32,729 bases of DNA from Olivibacter sp. XZL3 (GTDB lineage Bacteria; Bacteroidota; Bacteroidia; Sphingobacteriales; Sphingobacteriaceae): contig NZ_SBJH01000102.1 in the NCBI RefSeq assembly GCF_004368405.1, positions 1 to 32,729 of the forward strand, given 5' to 3'. A model generated the notes under the pieces. It saw nothing but the letters and a program-made list of their open reading frames with translations, did not search any database and had not been told where the DNA came from. Every line of letters starts with the position of its first letter. The first letter of the stretch is position 1. A program made the position numbers and the translations under genes. This document shows positions 8,118-17,222 of this stretch, one piece after another.

Positions 8118-10550
8118 CTACTTCTTTGCGTCTTTATCCTGCAACGTTCTGTTCTTAACGTATTTCTCAAGCCAGCAATCCATTTCCCAGAAAGTATGCA
8201 TAATCGACTCTTTGGCGCGATACCCGTGAAATTCCTTTGGAAGAAGCACCAAACGAACAGTTCCACCATGTCCCTTGATGGCATTATAAAGTCTTTCACT
8301 CTGTATCGGGAACGTCCCGGAGTTTTCATCATCTATACCGTGTGTCATCAATAACGGTGTCTTTATTTTGTTGGCATAGCTGAAGGGCGACATCTGATAA
8401 TACACTTCAGGAGCTTCCCAATAAGTACGCGATTCATATTGAAAACCGAAAGGCGTTAAGGTTCGGTTATATGCACCACTGCGTGCAATCCCGGCAGCAA
8501 AAAGATCGGTGTGCGCCAATAAATTCGCCGTCATAAACGCGCCATAAGAGTGCCCACCTACTGCAATCCGATTGCGGTCGGCAACGCCCATCTCTACCAC
8601 ATAATCGATTACCGCTTGCGCATTGTCTTGAATTTGCTGAATGAAGGTGTCATTGGGCTCTTCTGTCCCTTCGCCTACAATAGGCATATCTGTTTGATCT
8701 AAAATGGCATATCCCCTGCTGACCCAGTAAACGGGCGATCGAAAGGCGAGTCGTGTAAATCGGTATGGAGAACCTTTCACTTGTCCAGCTGCTTCTAAAC
8801 TTTTAAATTCTCTCGGATAAGCCCACATCAAAACCGGCAACGGTCCCTGCTCCTTGGTATACCCTTTGGGCAGGTACAAGGTGGCGGTCAACTTAATTCC
8901 GTCTTTGCGGGGATACGACAATTGCTGCTTGGTAACGCCTCTCAAACTCGGATAAGGATCCGGAAAAGACGTCAACGAAACACCATTGCCATTTTTCAAG
9001 TCAATTTTATAAATATTAGGCGCTTGCTCTACCGACTCCCGTGAGATATAAACCACCCCTTTATTATTAAAAAACAGCGGCTCCTCGTAGTACGGCGCCT
9101 TTGATTTAAATAAGGTGTCTTTCTGATCGCTTAGTAGTTTCCATCGCATTAAAAAAGGCCGATCGCCTTCAGGGGAAGACCCGGTTCCGATACTAAAGGC
9201 TGTCGGTTCTGTTTCATTCTCCAGTAAAAGTACCGCTTGTTCATAAGGGCCGTCTACATGAACAAAATTTCCTGGATCGGTGTATGCATCCTCCGAAGAA
9301 CGCGCCGCGATAACTTTTACAATCTTACCGCTTTCGGGATGAATCAAGGTCATTTTCTCCCTTCTGTCTTTTCGCCACTCTTCTCTTATAATGGCATATT
9401 GCTTATTGGCCCATTCGATACCTTTATAACGTAAAGCAGTTTCTATCAATTTAAAAGGCTCCCGATTAAAAGGCGCTTTCAGGGTATATACCGCATCGCG
9501 CGTACGGTGTTCTTTATTCGGATCCCCACCATCCTGCGCCTCTACCCAATACAAAGTAGCTGCAGCGTCAGCACGCCACCCATATCTCCGAGGCCCGTTA
9601 ATGACCGCATCAAAGCCTGTAGGAAGATTTTCTGCTAAAGGCGATGTGGCTAACTTTTTCACTTCCTTTCCCCAAGCGGTGTAGATAACATTCTCAAAGG
9701 GAAATGAATAAATTGGCACTAAATAGGAATAAGGGCGGATTACTTTTTGGGTAAGCAGGTATTTACCATCCGGAGAGTATTGAATACCGCGGTAAATGCC
9801 CGGAGCCAGCACTTTTTCTGTCGATCCGTCCAAACGGACTTTCATCGGCTGAGAGGTTAAGTAGTAATCCATTAGCTTCTCATCATACGAATTTTTCAAC
9901 AGGTTTTGATAGGTTCTGGATGGGGCCGCTTTGCCGATGCTCTCTTGGATAATCGGACTGCTCGGTACAGGGCTTTCCTGCGGCTGCTCACCTCGGGATT
10001 CGATCACCGTCTGCACCAATAAATGGCTTCCGTCCGGTGCCCACTGCAACGTCTCACCATAAGCATCATTAAGGTATTTTTCCGTCAGCTTTTTTGCTTG
10101 CGCCCTCGCCGCATCTACAAGCCAAAGTTCAACCCCTTCTTTGGTGGCATTCGTGAACGCGATATAACGCTCATCGGGACTCCAGGTGATATTAGCGATT
10201 CTCGCCTCCTTGGGTAAGCCATCCACCAATTTCTCGTTGGTGGAGTTCACCTCCTGGATAGACATGGACGTATAGGTTGCCGATACGGCAGATGAATTAT
10301 TTAAAGGATTAATCCGCAAACCTGCTAAACCCAAAATCGGCTGCGAAATATCTTCGAGCGAAGGATAATCCGGTAAGCGTAAAAGCAATAACTTGGTACC
10401 ACTTTTATTAAACCGTACGAGCGGTGTAGTGGGCGCATCCAACAGCTCTTGAATGCTTTGAGGTGGCTTCTGATAACCTGTGATTTCCTGTCCGTAAGAA
10501 GAACAGACCGTTCCGGCAACTACTAAAAAGCTAAGTAATGTTTTTTTCAT
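8118..10550 (-). CDS. Secreted S9D-type peptidase (glutamyl endopeptidase-like)
   Basis: The 810-residue precursor begins with a signal peptide (MKKTLLSFLVVAGTVCSSYG, cleaved near Gln21). A long beta-propeller region with blades such as WSPDERYIAF and YSPDGKYLL is followed by an alpha/beta hydrolase domain. The triad is Ser668 in GGHSYGAF, Asp740 or Asp741 in HGIDDENSG, and His775 in EFHGY. The layout fits S9D prolyl-oligopeptidase relatives, including the plant chloroplast glutamyl endopeptidase; exact cleavage preference is inferred. It is a different subfamily from the DPP5-like protein at 3409-5439, and the two could act in series on periplasmic peptides. It heads a probable minus-strand unit with the DUF853 ATPase and the nucleotidyltransferase. 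Confidence 0.9.
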   Translation of the reverse strand: MKKTLLSFLVVAGTVCSSYGQEITGYQKPPQSIQELLDAPTTPLVRFNKSGTKLLLLRLPDYPSLEDISQPILGLAGLRINPLNNSSAVSATYTSMSIQEVNSTNEKLVDGLPKEARIANITWSPDERYIAFTNATKEGVELWLVDAARAQAKKLTEKYLNDAYGETLQWAPDGSHLLVQTVIESRGEQPQESPVPSSPIIQESIGKAAPSRTYQNLLKNSYDEKLMDYYLTSQPMKVRLDGSTEKVLAPGIYRGIQYSPDGKYLLTQKVIRPYSYLVPIYSFPFENVIYTAWGKEVKKLATSPLAENLPTGFDAVINGPRRYGWRADAAATLYWVEAQDGGDPNKEHRTRDAVYTLKAPFNREPFKLIETALRYKGIEWANKQYAIIREEWRKDRREKMTLIHPESGKIVKVIAARSSEDAYTDPGNFVHVDGPYEQAVLLLENETEPTAFSIGTGSSPEGDRPFLMRWKLLSDQKDTLFKSKAPYYEEPLFFNNKGVVYISRESVEQAPNIYKIDLKNGNGVSLTSFPDPYPSLRGVTKQQLSYPRKDGIKLTATLYLPKGYTKEQGPLPVLMWAYPREFKSLEAAGQVKGSPYRFTRLAFRSPVYWVSRGYAILDQTDMPIVGEGTEEPNDTFIQQIQDNAQAVIDYVVEMGVADRNRIAVGGHSYGAFMTANLLAHTDLFAAGIARSGAYNRTLTPFGFQYESRTYWEAPEVYYQMSPFSYANKIKTPLLMTHGIDDENSGTFPIQSERLYNAIKGHGGTVRLVLLPKEFHGYRAKESIMHTFWEMDCWLEKYVKNRTLQDKDAKK

Positions 10551-10610
10551 TTATAGTATACTGATTTGAACATTTAAGGCCTATATTGGATGGCCAATTA
10601 AGTTAGGCAG

Positions 10611-10618
10611 CAAAAATA
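10611..10618 (-). promoter_or_regulatory. -7-like element upstream of the S9D peptidase gene
   Basis: TATTTTTG on the minus strand fits the Bacteroidota -7 consensus TAnnTTTG and would give a leader of about 50 nt. The sequence 19 nt upstream (GGCA) does not match TTTG, so the call is tentative. A small stem, ATTGG/CCAAT, lies in the leader. Confidence 0.35.
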
Positions 10619-10681
10619 ACTGCAATATGTTAATATTTGCCCGAAATACCTAACATGACTATAAAAAACTCAACGTTTTCA

Positions 10682-10767
10682 TTAACCCAGATTACGCGTT
10701 AGGAATTAAAACGAAAGGGAATGATCCAAACCAGGCATGAAATAGGGAATGAGACATACCGCGGTAT
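10682..10767. repeat. Dispersed repeat, copy 2 (uninterrupted)
   Basis: It shares both blocks of the element at 2362-2532 in the same order and orientation, but the blocks are contiguous. It ends with the perfect 12-bp palindrome ATACCGCGGTAT (10756-10767). It occupies the middle of the 362-bp gap between the dnaK stop and the S9D peptidase start. The rest of that gap (10768-10856) has no convincing gene; the longest frame starting with ATG there is 18 codons. Confidence 0.75.
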
Positions 10768-10856
10768 GGCGAATGAGCTATTGAAATGGATGTAAAGGAG
10801 CATTTCATTGCAGTTCATGAGCTAATGCGCATTCTGGCTTAACATATTTACTACAT

Positions 10857-10892
10857 AAAAAAAGCCGCAACATAACATTGCGGCTTTTTTTT
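10857..10892 (-). terminator. Rho-independent terminator of dnaK
   Basis: A perfect 10-bp stem AAAGCCGCAA/TTGCGGCTTT (10861-10870 with 10878-10887) and a 7-base loop are followed, on the dnaK strand, by a run of T. A-runs on both sides could let it work in either direction. It lies 20-50 bp beyond the dnaK stop. Confidence 0.93.
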
Positions 10893-10912
10893 ATTATGAA
10901 GTGAAAACAACC

Positions 10913-12829
10913 TTATTTCTTGTCATCATCTTTTACTTCTTCGAAGTCAACATCGGTCACCTCATCGGCAGGGCTACCTCCTTGCTGTGCATCGCCTTGC
11001 GGCGCGCCTTGTGCTCCGGCGTCCTGCGTAGCTTTGTACATTTCCTCGGAAGCAGCATTCCAGGCGGCTTGCAGCTCCGTTTGCGCAGTTTCCATTGCAG
11101 CGAAGTCTTTTGCAGCGTAAGCTTCTTTTAACTTCGTTAAGCCACTTTCGATAGGCGCCTTTTTGTCTGCACCGATCTTATCGCCGTACTCTTTCAGTTG
11201 TTTCTCTGTAGAGAAAATAAGCGCGTCAGCAGCATTTAATTTGTCTACCTCTTCTTTAGCCTTTCTATCGGCATCTGCGTTCGCTTCTGCATCTGCTTTC
11301 ATTTTCTTGATTTCTTCATCGCTTAAGCCGGAAGACGCTTCAATACGAATCTTTTGCTCTTTACCGGTAGCTTTGTCTTTTGCCGACACATGCAAGATAC
11401 CGTTCGCATCAATATCAAAGGTTACTTCAATTTGAGGCACACCGCGAGGAGCCGCAGGGATTCCGTCTAAATGGAAGCGTCCGATTGTCCGGTTCTGCGC
11501 AGCCATTGGGCGTTCACCCTGTAAAATATGAATCTCAACTGAAGGCTGATTATCAGAAGCAGTAGAGAAAGTTTCAGATTTCTTCGTTGGAATAGTGGTG
11601 TTGGCTTCAATCAGTTTCGTCATAACGCCACCCATGGTTTCAATACCTAATGACAACGGCGTAACGTCTAATAACAACACGTCTTTTACTTCACCTGTCA
11701 ACACACCACCTTGAATAGCCGCACCCAAAGCAACCACCTCGTCAGGATTCACGCCTTTCGACGGTTCTTTGCCGAAGAAGCTCTTTACCGCTTCCTGTAT
11801 AGCAGGGATACGGGTAGAACCACCCACAAGAATGATCTCGTCAATGTCACTTGTTGAAAGACCTGCATTCTTTAAAGCCGATCTACAAGGATCAATGGTA
11901 CGCTTAATCAAGTCAGCGGCCAAGGACTCAAATTTAGCGCGACTTAAGTTACGCACTAAGTGTTTAGGGCCGGTCGCATCCGCTGTAATATAAGGTAAGT
12001 TAATTTCGGTAGAAGAAGTGCTTGAAAGCTCGATTTTTGCCTTCTCTGCTGCTTCTTTTAAGCGTTGCAAAGCCATGGCATCTTTACTTAAATCAAGGCC
12101 TCCATTGTCGTTCTTGAACTCCTCAACCAACCAATCGATGATCACTTGGTCGAAGTCGTCCCCTCCCAGGTGTGTATCACCGTCGGTAGACTTCACTTCA
12201 AACACACCGTCACCTAACTCAAGCACCGAAACGTCATGTGTACCCCCACCGCAGTCAAACACCACAATCTTCATATCTTTATGCGCCTTGTCTAAGCCGT
12301 AAGCTAAGGCCGCAGCAGTAGGTTCGTTAATAATACGTTTCACGTTCAAACCGGCAATTTCGCCAGCTTCCTTAGTCGCTTGACGCTCGGCATCGTTAAA
12401 ATAAGCCGGAACGGTGATAACCGCTTCGGTTACTTCCTGACCCAAGAAATCTTCTGCCGTTTTTTTCATCTTCTGCAAAATCATGGCAGAAAGCTCCTGT
12501 GGCGTGTATTTCCGATCGCCGATTTCTACGCGAGGTGTGTTGTTATCTCCCTTTACTACGTTATAGGGTACGCGCGAAGCCTCTTCGGTCACTTCGTCGA
12601 AACGTCTACCCATGAAACGCTTAATGGAGTAAACGGTTTTTTGCGGATTGGTAATCGCTTGGCGCTTAGCAGGATCTCCTACTTTACGCTCTCCGTTATC
12701 CACAAAACCTATGATCGAAGGTGTGGTACGTTTACCTTCGTTATTTGCTATAACTACCGGCTCATTACCTTCCATTACGGCAACGCAAGAGTTGGTTGTA
12801 CCTAAGTCAATTCCAATAATCTTAGACAT
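10913..12829 (-). CDS. dnaK: Molecular chaperone DnaK (Hsp70)
   Basis: The 638-residue Hsp70 binds exposed hydrophobic segments of unfolded proteins in an ATP-driven cycle with DnaJ and GrpE. The ATPase domain (about 1-385) opens with [14 protein letters not shown] and has the phosphate-2 motif [14 protein letters not shown] and the adenosine motif [13 protein letters not shown]. The linker [14 protein letters not shown] leads to the substrate-binding domain. The lid is followed by a Gly/Gln/Ala-rich stretch and an acidic end EEVKDDDKK, the EEVD-like tail common in bacterial DnaK. Neither dnaJ nor grpE is adjacent. A strong terminator follows and a sigma-54-like promoter precedes it, so it looks monocistronic. 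HGGG-type substitution (CGGGTH instead of LGGGTF) is a mild variant of the phosphate-2 loop. Confidence 0.98.
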   Translation of the reverse strand: MSKIIGIDLGTTNSCVAVMEGNEPVVIANNEGKRTTPSIIGFVDNGERKVGDPAKRQAITNPQKTVYSIKRFMGRRFDEVTEEASRVPYNVVKGDNNTPRVEIGDRKYTPQELSAMILQKMKKTAEDFLGQEVTEAVITVPAYFNDAERQATKEAGEIAGLNVKRIINEPTAAALAYGLDKAHKDMKIVVFDCGGGTHDVSVLELGDGVFEVKSTDGDTHLGGDDFDQVIIDWLVEEFKNDNGGLDLSKDAMALQRLKEAAEKAKIELSSTSSTEINLPYITADATGPKHLVRNLSRAKFESLAADLIKRTIDPCRSALKNAGLSTSDIDEIILVGGSTRIPAIQEAVKSFFGKEPSKGVNPDEVVALGAAIQGGVLTGEVKDVLLLDVTPLSLGIETMGGVMTKLIEANTTIPTKKSETFSTASDNQPSVEIHILQGERPMAAQNRTIGRFHLDGIPAAPRGVPQIEVTFDIDANGILHVSAKDKATGKEQKIRIEASSGLSDEEIKKMKADAEANADADRKAKEEVDKLNAADALIFSTEKQLKEYGDKIGADKKAPIESGLTKLKEAYAAKDFAAMETAQTELQAAWNAASEEMYKATQDAGAQGAPQGDAQQGGSPADEVTDVDFEEVKDDDKK

Positions 12830-12876
12830 ATCTTATTTGTTTATATTTACAATTTGCTTTTTCTTAATACAATTTA

Positions 12877-12892
12877 TCAATGCTTGTGCCAA
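12877..12892 (-). promoter_or_regulatory. Sigma-54-like promoter of dnaK
   Basis: On the dnaK strand TTGGCACAAGCATTGA lies about 48 bp before the ATG. The -24 part TTGGCAC matches the sigma-54 consensus (TTGGCAC, 5 nt, TTGCA) fully, the spacing is exact, and the -12 part is TTGA instead of TTGC. No good TTTG/TAnnTTTG pair is seen in the 155-bp upstream region. A spaced palindrome, GACAT-A-ATGTC (12905-12915), lies 12 bp further upstream and could bind a regulator. Confidence 0.45.
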
Positions 12893-12985
12893 GTTCATGT
12901 TTAAGACATAATGTCAGTCGCTCTTTTTTGAGGCTTGCAAGACTGAATACCAGACCGAAAAGCACTCCAAGCGATCACAAAGCGA

Positions 12986-14179
12986 TTATAAATCAAATAA
13001 TTTTTCCAGATGATGTCTTTCTATACCAAAATAGGCTTTAGTCTGCTGAATCTGAAATCGAATTTGTTGTTGCCGATCGGGCGATATCGATCCTATTTTG
13101 GTAGCAACAATGAGCACGTTTTTAGGAGTATGGGCATCGGATACAAATTCAAGCACTTTCGTTTTGTAACCATAGTATTCTAAAATCAAGGCTCTTAATG
13201 CATCTGTCAACATTTCAGCCTGCCGCTCTAAAAAGATGCCAAATCGGGTAATCGGGAGCATTTCGCTGCCCACTTCGGCCACCTCTAATTGCCGCCGGAT
13301 CTGTTTATGACAACAGGGTGCCACCACGATTAACTTTGCTCCGCCTTCAACCCCTTTGTAAATCGCATCATCCGTAGCGGTATCGCAAGCGTGTAGCGCC
13401 ACCAACATGTCGACATCCGGCGCCTCGTAATCAATAATCGCCCCTTGCTGGAACTTCAGCGAGGGAAACCCTGATTTTACCGCGATGCGATTGCATAAGG
13501 CTACCAGGTCCTCCCGATACTCGACGCCGGTAACAGCGACCTCTTTCAACCCTAACACATTATATAAATAATCGTAGAGCGCAAAGGTTAAATAACCTTT
13601 CCCCGATCCCATGTCGACAACGCTCCGCAGATTGGTTTCGCCCACTTCACGGATTGACGCGCGCAATAATTCGATGTAGTGGTTGATCTGTTTGAACTTA
13701 TCCTGCGCGTTCTTATAAACCTGGCTTGTCGCGTCCGTAATCCTTAAATCGCGCAAATAGGCTTTATCCCCCTCGGCTTTAATAAGTCGTTGCTTCTCCT
13801 TGTCGTGAGATAAAGACTGCCGCTCAGTAACAGAAGCAGCTTTGACGGACAGCTTTTCTTTCCCATTTTTGTCAACTGTCCAGCTAAAATCGTTAGCGGT
13901 AGTGAAAAGGTTCGCTAAGTGGAAGCCTCCCCGAAGGTATTGACTTGCGTGTTCAATACCCGCTTCCACTTCAAAGTTCTTAACTACATCACGACTCCGA
14001 AAGCGATAGGTAAAACTAAGTTTCGGCACACGCTTTACGAGGATGAGCCGCACATAAATATTTTTTAACTCCAATTCGTCTCCTTGGTAATTGCCGAACG
14101 ACGTCTTAACAAAGCGCTCTTGTTGCAAACTGGAGCGGAACTGAGCGATCAGCGTTTCTAGAGGGGTCAGATTTGCCAT
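12986..14179 (-). CDS. SAM-dependent methyltransferase, METTL25/RRNAD1-like
   Basis: The 397-residue protein has a class I methyltransferase domain in its C-terminal half. Motif I is VVDMGSGKGYLTFALYDYL (from about residue 187), an acidic residue follows in VTGVEYRED, and LVALHACDTATDDAI and VVAPCCHKQIR complete a pattern typical of Pfam Methyltransf_32, the family of eukaryotic METTL25, RRNAD1 and GSTCD. The N-terminal ~170 residues form a separate domain of unknown role. The substrate is unknown; RNA or a ribosomal component is possible given the relatives. I start at ATG 14179 (MANLTPLE); eight codons upstream in frame lack support. It lies between rplQ and dnaK on the same strand. Confidence 0.8.
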   Translation of the reverse strand: MANLTPLETLIAQFRSSLQQERFVKTSFGNYQGDELELKNIYVRLILVKRVPKLSFTYRFRSRDVVKNFEVEAGIEHASQYLRGGFHLANLFTTANDFSWTVDKNGKEKLSVKAASVTERQSLSHDKEKQRLIKAEGDKAYLRDLRITDATSQVYKNAQDKFKQINHYIELLRASIREVGETNLRSVVDMGSGKGYLTFALYDYLYNVLGLKEVAVTGVEYREDLVALCNRIAVKSGFPSLKFQQGAIIDYEAPDVDMLVALHACDTATDDAIYKGVEGGAKLIVVAPCCHKQIRRQLEVAEVGSEMLPITRFGIFLERQAEMLTDALRALILEYYGYKTKVLEFVSDAHTPKNVLIVATKIGSISPDRQQQIRFQIQQTKAYFGIERHHLEKLFDL

Positions 14180-14228
14180 AATTAACAATCGATAAGCGGG
14201 CATTTAGACCGCATGTACAGAAAACAAA

Positions 14229-14250
14229 AAATCCCCTAAAAAGGGGATTT
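14229..14250 (-). terminator. Terminator of the ribosomal protein operon
   Basis: A perfect 8-bp stem AAATCCCC/GGGGATTT (14229-14236, 14243-14250) with a 6-base loop lies 23 bp after the rplQ stop and is followed on that strand by TTTGTTTT. It closes the S10-spc-alpha unit before the methyltransferase gene. Confidence 0.88.
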
Positions 14251-14273
14251 AATATTGTAAGGATTAGGAACTA

Positions 14274-14849
14274 TTATTCCTTCTCTTTTGATTCGTCAGC
14301 TGAAGCCGCTGGTTCCGCCTTTGCTTCCGCAGCATCTTCTTTAGGTGCTTCTTCTGTAGCCGTTTCTTCAACCGGTGCTGCAGCCTCATCGGCAGCTACC
14401 ACCTCTTGTTCTTTAGCGGCTGCTTTCTTTCTTCCACCACGACGGCGAGTTGATTTCTTCTCTACCTTCGCTTCACCGGCAGTGTACACTTCATTGTAGT
14501 CGACCAATTCGATCAATGCTACTTCTGCATTATCGCCTGGGCGATTTTCCATTTTGATGATACGTGTGTAACCTCCAGGACGGTTAGCCACTTTCTCAGA
14601 AATCTCGCGGAACAAGATCGTTACCGCTTCTTTGTCTTTTACATAGCTGAATACCGTACGGCGTGAATGCGTGGTGTCATTCTTAGACTTCGTGATCAAA
14701 GGCTCTACGTATGTGCGAAGGGCCTTTGCTTTCGCTAAAGTAGTAACGATACGCTTATGTTTGATAAGCGATACGGCCATGTTAGACAATAGGGCCTTCC
14801 GATGGCTATCTGTGCGGCCTAAGTGATTGATTTTTTTTCCGTGTCTCAT
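14274..14849 (-). CDS. rplQ: 50S ribosomal protein L17 (bL17) with acidic tail
   Basis: L17 is part of the large subunit near the polypeptide exit. The first ~125 residues are canonical: [40 protein letters not shown] and the C-terminal [19 protein letters not shown]. Residues about 130-191 form an extra tail, first basic ([14 protein letters not shown]) and then Ala/Glu-rich, so the protein is 191 residues against 120-127 in E. coli or B. subtilis. I use ATG 14849; the open frame continues 32 codons upstream into repeat DNA with no family similarity. It is separated from rpoA by 215 bp, the longest gap in the operon, which contains a repeat element. Confidence 0.96.
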   Translation of the reverse strand: MRHGKKINHLGRTDSHRKALLSNMAVSLIKHKRIVTTLAKAKALRTYVEPLITKSKNDTTHSRRTVFSYVKDKEAVTILFREISEKVANRPGGYTRIIKMENRPGDNAEVALIELVDYNEVYTAGEAKVEKKSTRRRGGRKKAAAKEQEVVAADEAAAPVEETATEEAPKEDAAEAKAEPAASADESKEKE

Positions 14850-14875
14850 TGTTTTTTGTTTTGTGCATACCGTTC

Positions 14876-14949
14876 TTAATTCAAAAGTCAAAAGCCAAAA
14901 CCCCGAAGGGCTCATTGATACCTTAAATAAACTACAAGATATCAATAAT
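14876..14949 (-). repeat. Interspersed ~70-bp hairpin element, copy 2
   Basis: On the minus strand it reads AATTATTGATATCTT, has the stem ATTGATATCTT/AAGGTATCAAT (14936-14946 with 14914-14924; one G-U pair in RNA) and the stem CCCTTCGGGG (14901-14910) followed by TTTT, then CTTTTGACTTTTGAATT. It matches 3307-3376 at about 88% by eye with two small indels. Here it sits between rpoA and rplQ, 27 bp before the rplQ start. Confidence 0.75.
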
Positions 14950-15064
14950 TAAAAAACCATTACAGCTCATCTTTCATGCGGCACAAAGCCTACCTTTTTA
15001 ATTTTGACTTTTTAATTTTTACTTTACAAGAGGAATTATGCAACAGGTCGCTTTATTATTTTAT

Positions 15065-16057
15065 TTATTCTTCGTCCAGTTTGTACTTCGATAAGTTCAT
15101 ACCGAAAGACAAGCCTTTAGATTTTACAAGTTCCTGAATCTCAGTTAGAGATTTCTTTCCGAAGTTTCTAAACTTAAGCATATCGGCTACATCGTAAGAA
15201 ACTAACTCGGCTAAGCTACGGATATCAGCAGCTTTCAAGCAGTTTAATGCACGCACAGAAAGATCTAAGTCGACCAATTCGGTTTTCAAGATTTTGCGCA
15301 TGTGCAAGATTTCTTCATCAACCTCTTTTGTTTCCTCTTTTGTTTGAGATTCCAAAAGAATATTCTCATCTGAGAATAGCATAAAGTGATGAATTAAAAT
15401 TTTAGCAGCTTCTTTCAATGCATCTTCCGGATGAATGGAGCCATCCGTAGAAATATCCAATAAAAGCTTCTCGTAATCTGTTTTCTGTTCTACACGGAAA
15501 TTCTCAATGGTGTATTTTACATTCTTGATCGGTGTGTAGATAGAGTCAATCGCGATCACTCCAACGGCTGCATCGGCAACTTTATTCTCTTCAGCATTGA
15601 CATAACCACGGCCCTTGTTTACAGTCAGCTCCACTTCTAAAGTGACAGAGCTTTCCATGTTACAAATCACCAAGTCAGGATTGAGTACAGTAAAGTTGTT
15701 AGAATGACTGGTAATATCCCCAGCTTTAAATTGATCTTGACCGTTGATTACTACAAAAATCTTTTCTGAATCTCCAGACTCTCCTGTTTTCTTAAAACGA
15801 ACTTGTTTAAGATTAAGGATAATCTCGGTCACATCCTCTACTACACCAGTGATGGTAGAAAACTCATGTGACACACCAGAGAAACGAACAGAAGTAATTG
15901 CATAACCTTCTAACGAAGACAACAAAATACGGCGTAGAGCATTACCTATGGTTACACCGAAACCCGGTTCTAACGGTCGAAATTCAAACGTTCCGTCAAA
16001 ATCCGTGGATTTTTGCATGATAACTTTATCCGGTTTCTGAAATGCTAAGATTGCCAT
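15065..16057 (-). CDS. rpoA: DNA-directed RNA polymerase subunit alpha
   Basis: The 330-residue alpha subunit nucleates assembly of RNA polymerase and contacts activators and promoter DNA. The N-terminal dimerisation domain (about 1-230) has [23 protein letters not shown] and [15 protein letters not shown] linker rich in Glu/Lys (240-255) leads to the C-terminal helix-hairpin-helix domain with [16 protein letters not shown] and [15 protein letters not shown]-type sequence (here [12 protein letters not shown]). Length is normal. It follows rpsD with an 83-bp gap that holds a perfect 10-bp hairpin and precedes rplQ, the usual alpha-operon order. Confidence 0.98.
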   Translation of the reverse strand: MAILAFQKPDKVIMQKSTDFDGTFEFRPLEPGFGVTIGNALRRILLSSLEGYAITSVRFSGVSHEFSTITGVVEDVTEIILNLKQVRFKKTGESGDSEKIFVVINGQDQFKAGDITSHSNNFTVLNPDLVICNMESSVTLEVELTVNKGRGYVNAEENKVADAAVGVIAIDSIYTPIKNVKYTIENFRVEQKTDYEKLLLDISTDGSIHPEDALKEAAKILIHHFMLFSDENILLESQTKEETKEVDEEILHMRKILKTELVDLDLSVRALNCLKAADIRSLAELVSYDVADMLKFRNFGKKSLTEIQELVKSKGLSFGMNLSKYKLDEE

Positions 16058-16095
16058 TTATTTCTAATTAATTGTTTGATTGAAATGATTGCTAA

Positions 16096-16131
16096 CAAAC
16101 GAGTACCCGGCAATAGCCAGATACTCGTTTG
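16096..16131 (-). other. Perfect 10-bp hairpin between rpsD and rpoA
   Basis: CAAACGAGTA (16096-16105) pairs with TACTCGTTTG (16122-16131) without mismatch; an inner GGC/GCC stem lies in the 16-base loop. No U-run follows on the operon strand, so this is not a standard terminator. It could be an RNase site, a stabiliser or a protein-binding site controlling rpoA relative to the ribosomal genes. Confidence 0.7.
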
Positions 16132-16140
16132 CTTTATACA

Positions 16141-16749
16141 CTATTTAGAATACAACTCGACGATCAGCTGTTCCTTGATATTTTCAGGAATCTCATCGCG
16201 GTTAGGATAATTCAAGAACTTACCTGTAAGTTCGTTCGCATCCCATTCTAACCAGCTATATTTATTTAGTTTTCTACCAGCCACGGAATTGGTAACCGCT
16301 TCCAACGTTTTAGACCGCTCACGAACAGCGATGATATCGCCAGGACGTACACTATAAGAAGGAATATTTACCACTTGACCGTTTACGGTGATATGTTTGT
16401 GTCCTACCAATTGACGGGCTCCTGAACGTGTAGGTGCAATACCTAAACGATAAACTGTATTGTCTAAACGAGCCTCCAAAAATTTGAGCAAGTTCTCCCC
16501 TGTGATACCTTCTTTCGAAGAAGCTTTCACAAACAGGTTAGCAAACTGACGCTCTAATACACCATACGTGTATTTTGCTTTTTGTTTTTCTTGCAGCTGA
16601 ATAGCATATTCTGACTGCTTGCCACGGCGCTTAGAAGCACCATGCATGCCCGGAGGGTAATTTTTACGCTCTAATGCTTTATCAGGGCCAAAGATAGGCT
16701 CTCTGAACTTACGGGCTATTTTGGACTTAGGTCCGGTATATCTTGCCAT
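16141..16749 (-). CDS. rpsD: 30S ribosomal protein S4 (uS4)
   Basis: S4 binds 16S rRNA early in small-subunit assembly and, in E. coli, represses the alpha operon by binding its mRNA. The 202-residue protein starts [21 protein letters not shown]; the N-terminal region has no zinc-binding cysteines, so it is the cysteine-free form. The S4 RNA-binding domain is clear ([18 protein letters not shown] and [11 protein letters not shown]). It lies between rpsK (67 bp, with a small hairpin) and rpoA (83 bp, with a strong hairpin); those structures are candidate S4 target sites by analogy only. Confidence 0.98.
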   Translation of the reverse strand: MARYTGPKSKIARKFREPIFGPDKALERKNYPPGMHGASKRRGKQSEYAIQLQEKQKAKYTYGVLERQFANLFVKASSKEGITGENLLKFLEARLDNTVYRLGIAPTRSGARQLVGHKHITVNGQVVNIPSYSVRPGDIIAVRERSKTLEAVTNSVAGRKLNKYSWLEWDANELTGKFLNYPNRDEIPENIKEQLIVELYSK

Positions 16750-16780
16750 TTTTTTTCTCTTTTAAAGTATCATCTAACCC

Positions 16781-16802
16781 AAGGCTAGAGAATCTTAGCT
16801 TT
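16781..16802 (-). other. Small hairpin between rpsK and rpsD
   Basis: AAGGCTA (16781-16787) faces TAGCTTT (16796-16802): seven pairs with one G-U-type mismatch and an 8-base loop, in the 67-bp gap. Weak alone, but it fits the pattern of a stem in every long gap of this operon. Confidence 0.4.
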
Positions 16803-16816
16803 AAAAATACGTTAAA

Positions 16817-17206
16817 TTAAACTCTTCTCCTTTTTGGTGGACGACAACCATTGTGCGGAAGTGGGGTAATGTCTTTAATTGAAGTAACCTCAATACCTTG
16901 AGTTTGTAAGGTACGAATAGCCGACTCACGTCCAGCACCCGGTCCTTTTACAAAAACTTCAACTTTACGCAAACCTAAATCATGCGCAACTTTACCGCAG
17001 TCATTGGCAGCCTGTGAGGCAGCATAAGGGGTATTCTTTTTCGAACCTTTGAAGCCCATTTTACCAGCTGAAGACCAAGAAATTGTTTGACCTTGGTTGT
17101 TGGTAAGCGTAACAATGATATTGTTAAAGGTTGCATTGATATGAGCCTGACCTACAGGTTCAATCACCACAATACGCTTCTTGGTTACTTTTTTACTTTT
17201 AGCCAT
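16817..17206 (-). CDS. rpsK: 30S ribosomal protein S11 (uS11)
   Basis: S11 lies on the platform of the small subunit next to the mRNA E-site path. The 129-residue protein has the typical core [53 protein letters not shown] and the C-terminal [18 protein letters not shown]. It starts 16 bp after the rpsM stop, as in most bacteria. Confidence 0.98.
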   Translation of the reverse strand: MAKSKKVTKKRIVVIEPVGQAHINATFNNIIVTLTNNQGQTISWSSAGKMGFKGSKKNTPYAASQAANDCGKVAHDLGLRKVEVFVKGPGAGRESAIRTLQTQGIEVTSIKDITPLPHNGCRPPKRRRV

Positions 17207-17222
17207 TGTATTGTATCAATTA

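Noticed and set aside
10791-10847. An 18-codon ATG frame after repeat copy 2
   Set aside because: Too short, no ribosome-binding context, no similarity recognised.
10913-12829. Several plus-strand open frames of up to 141 codons opposite dnaK
   Set aside because: They mirror the codon bias of dnaK, show Ser/Ala-rich or random composition and match no family.
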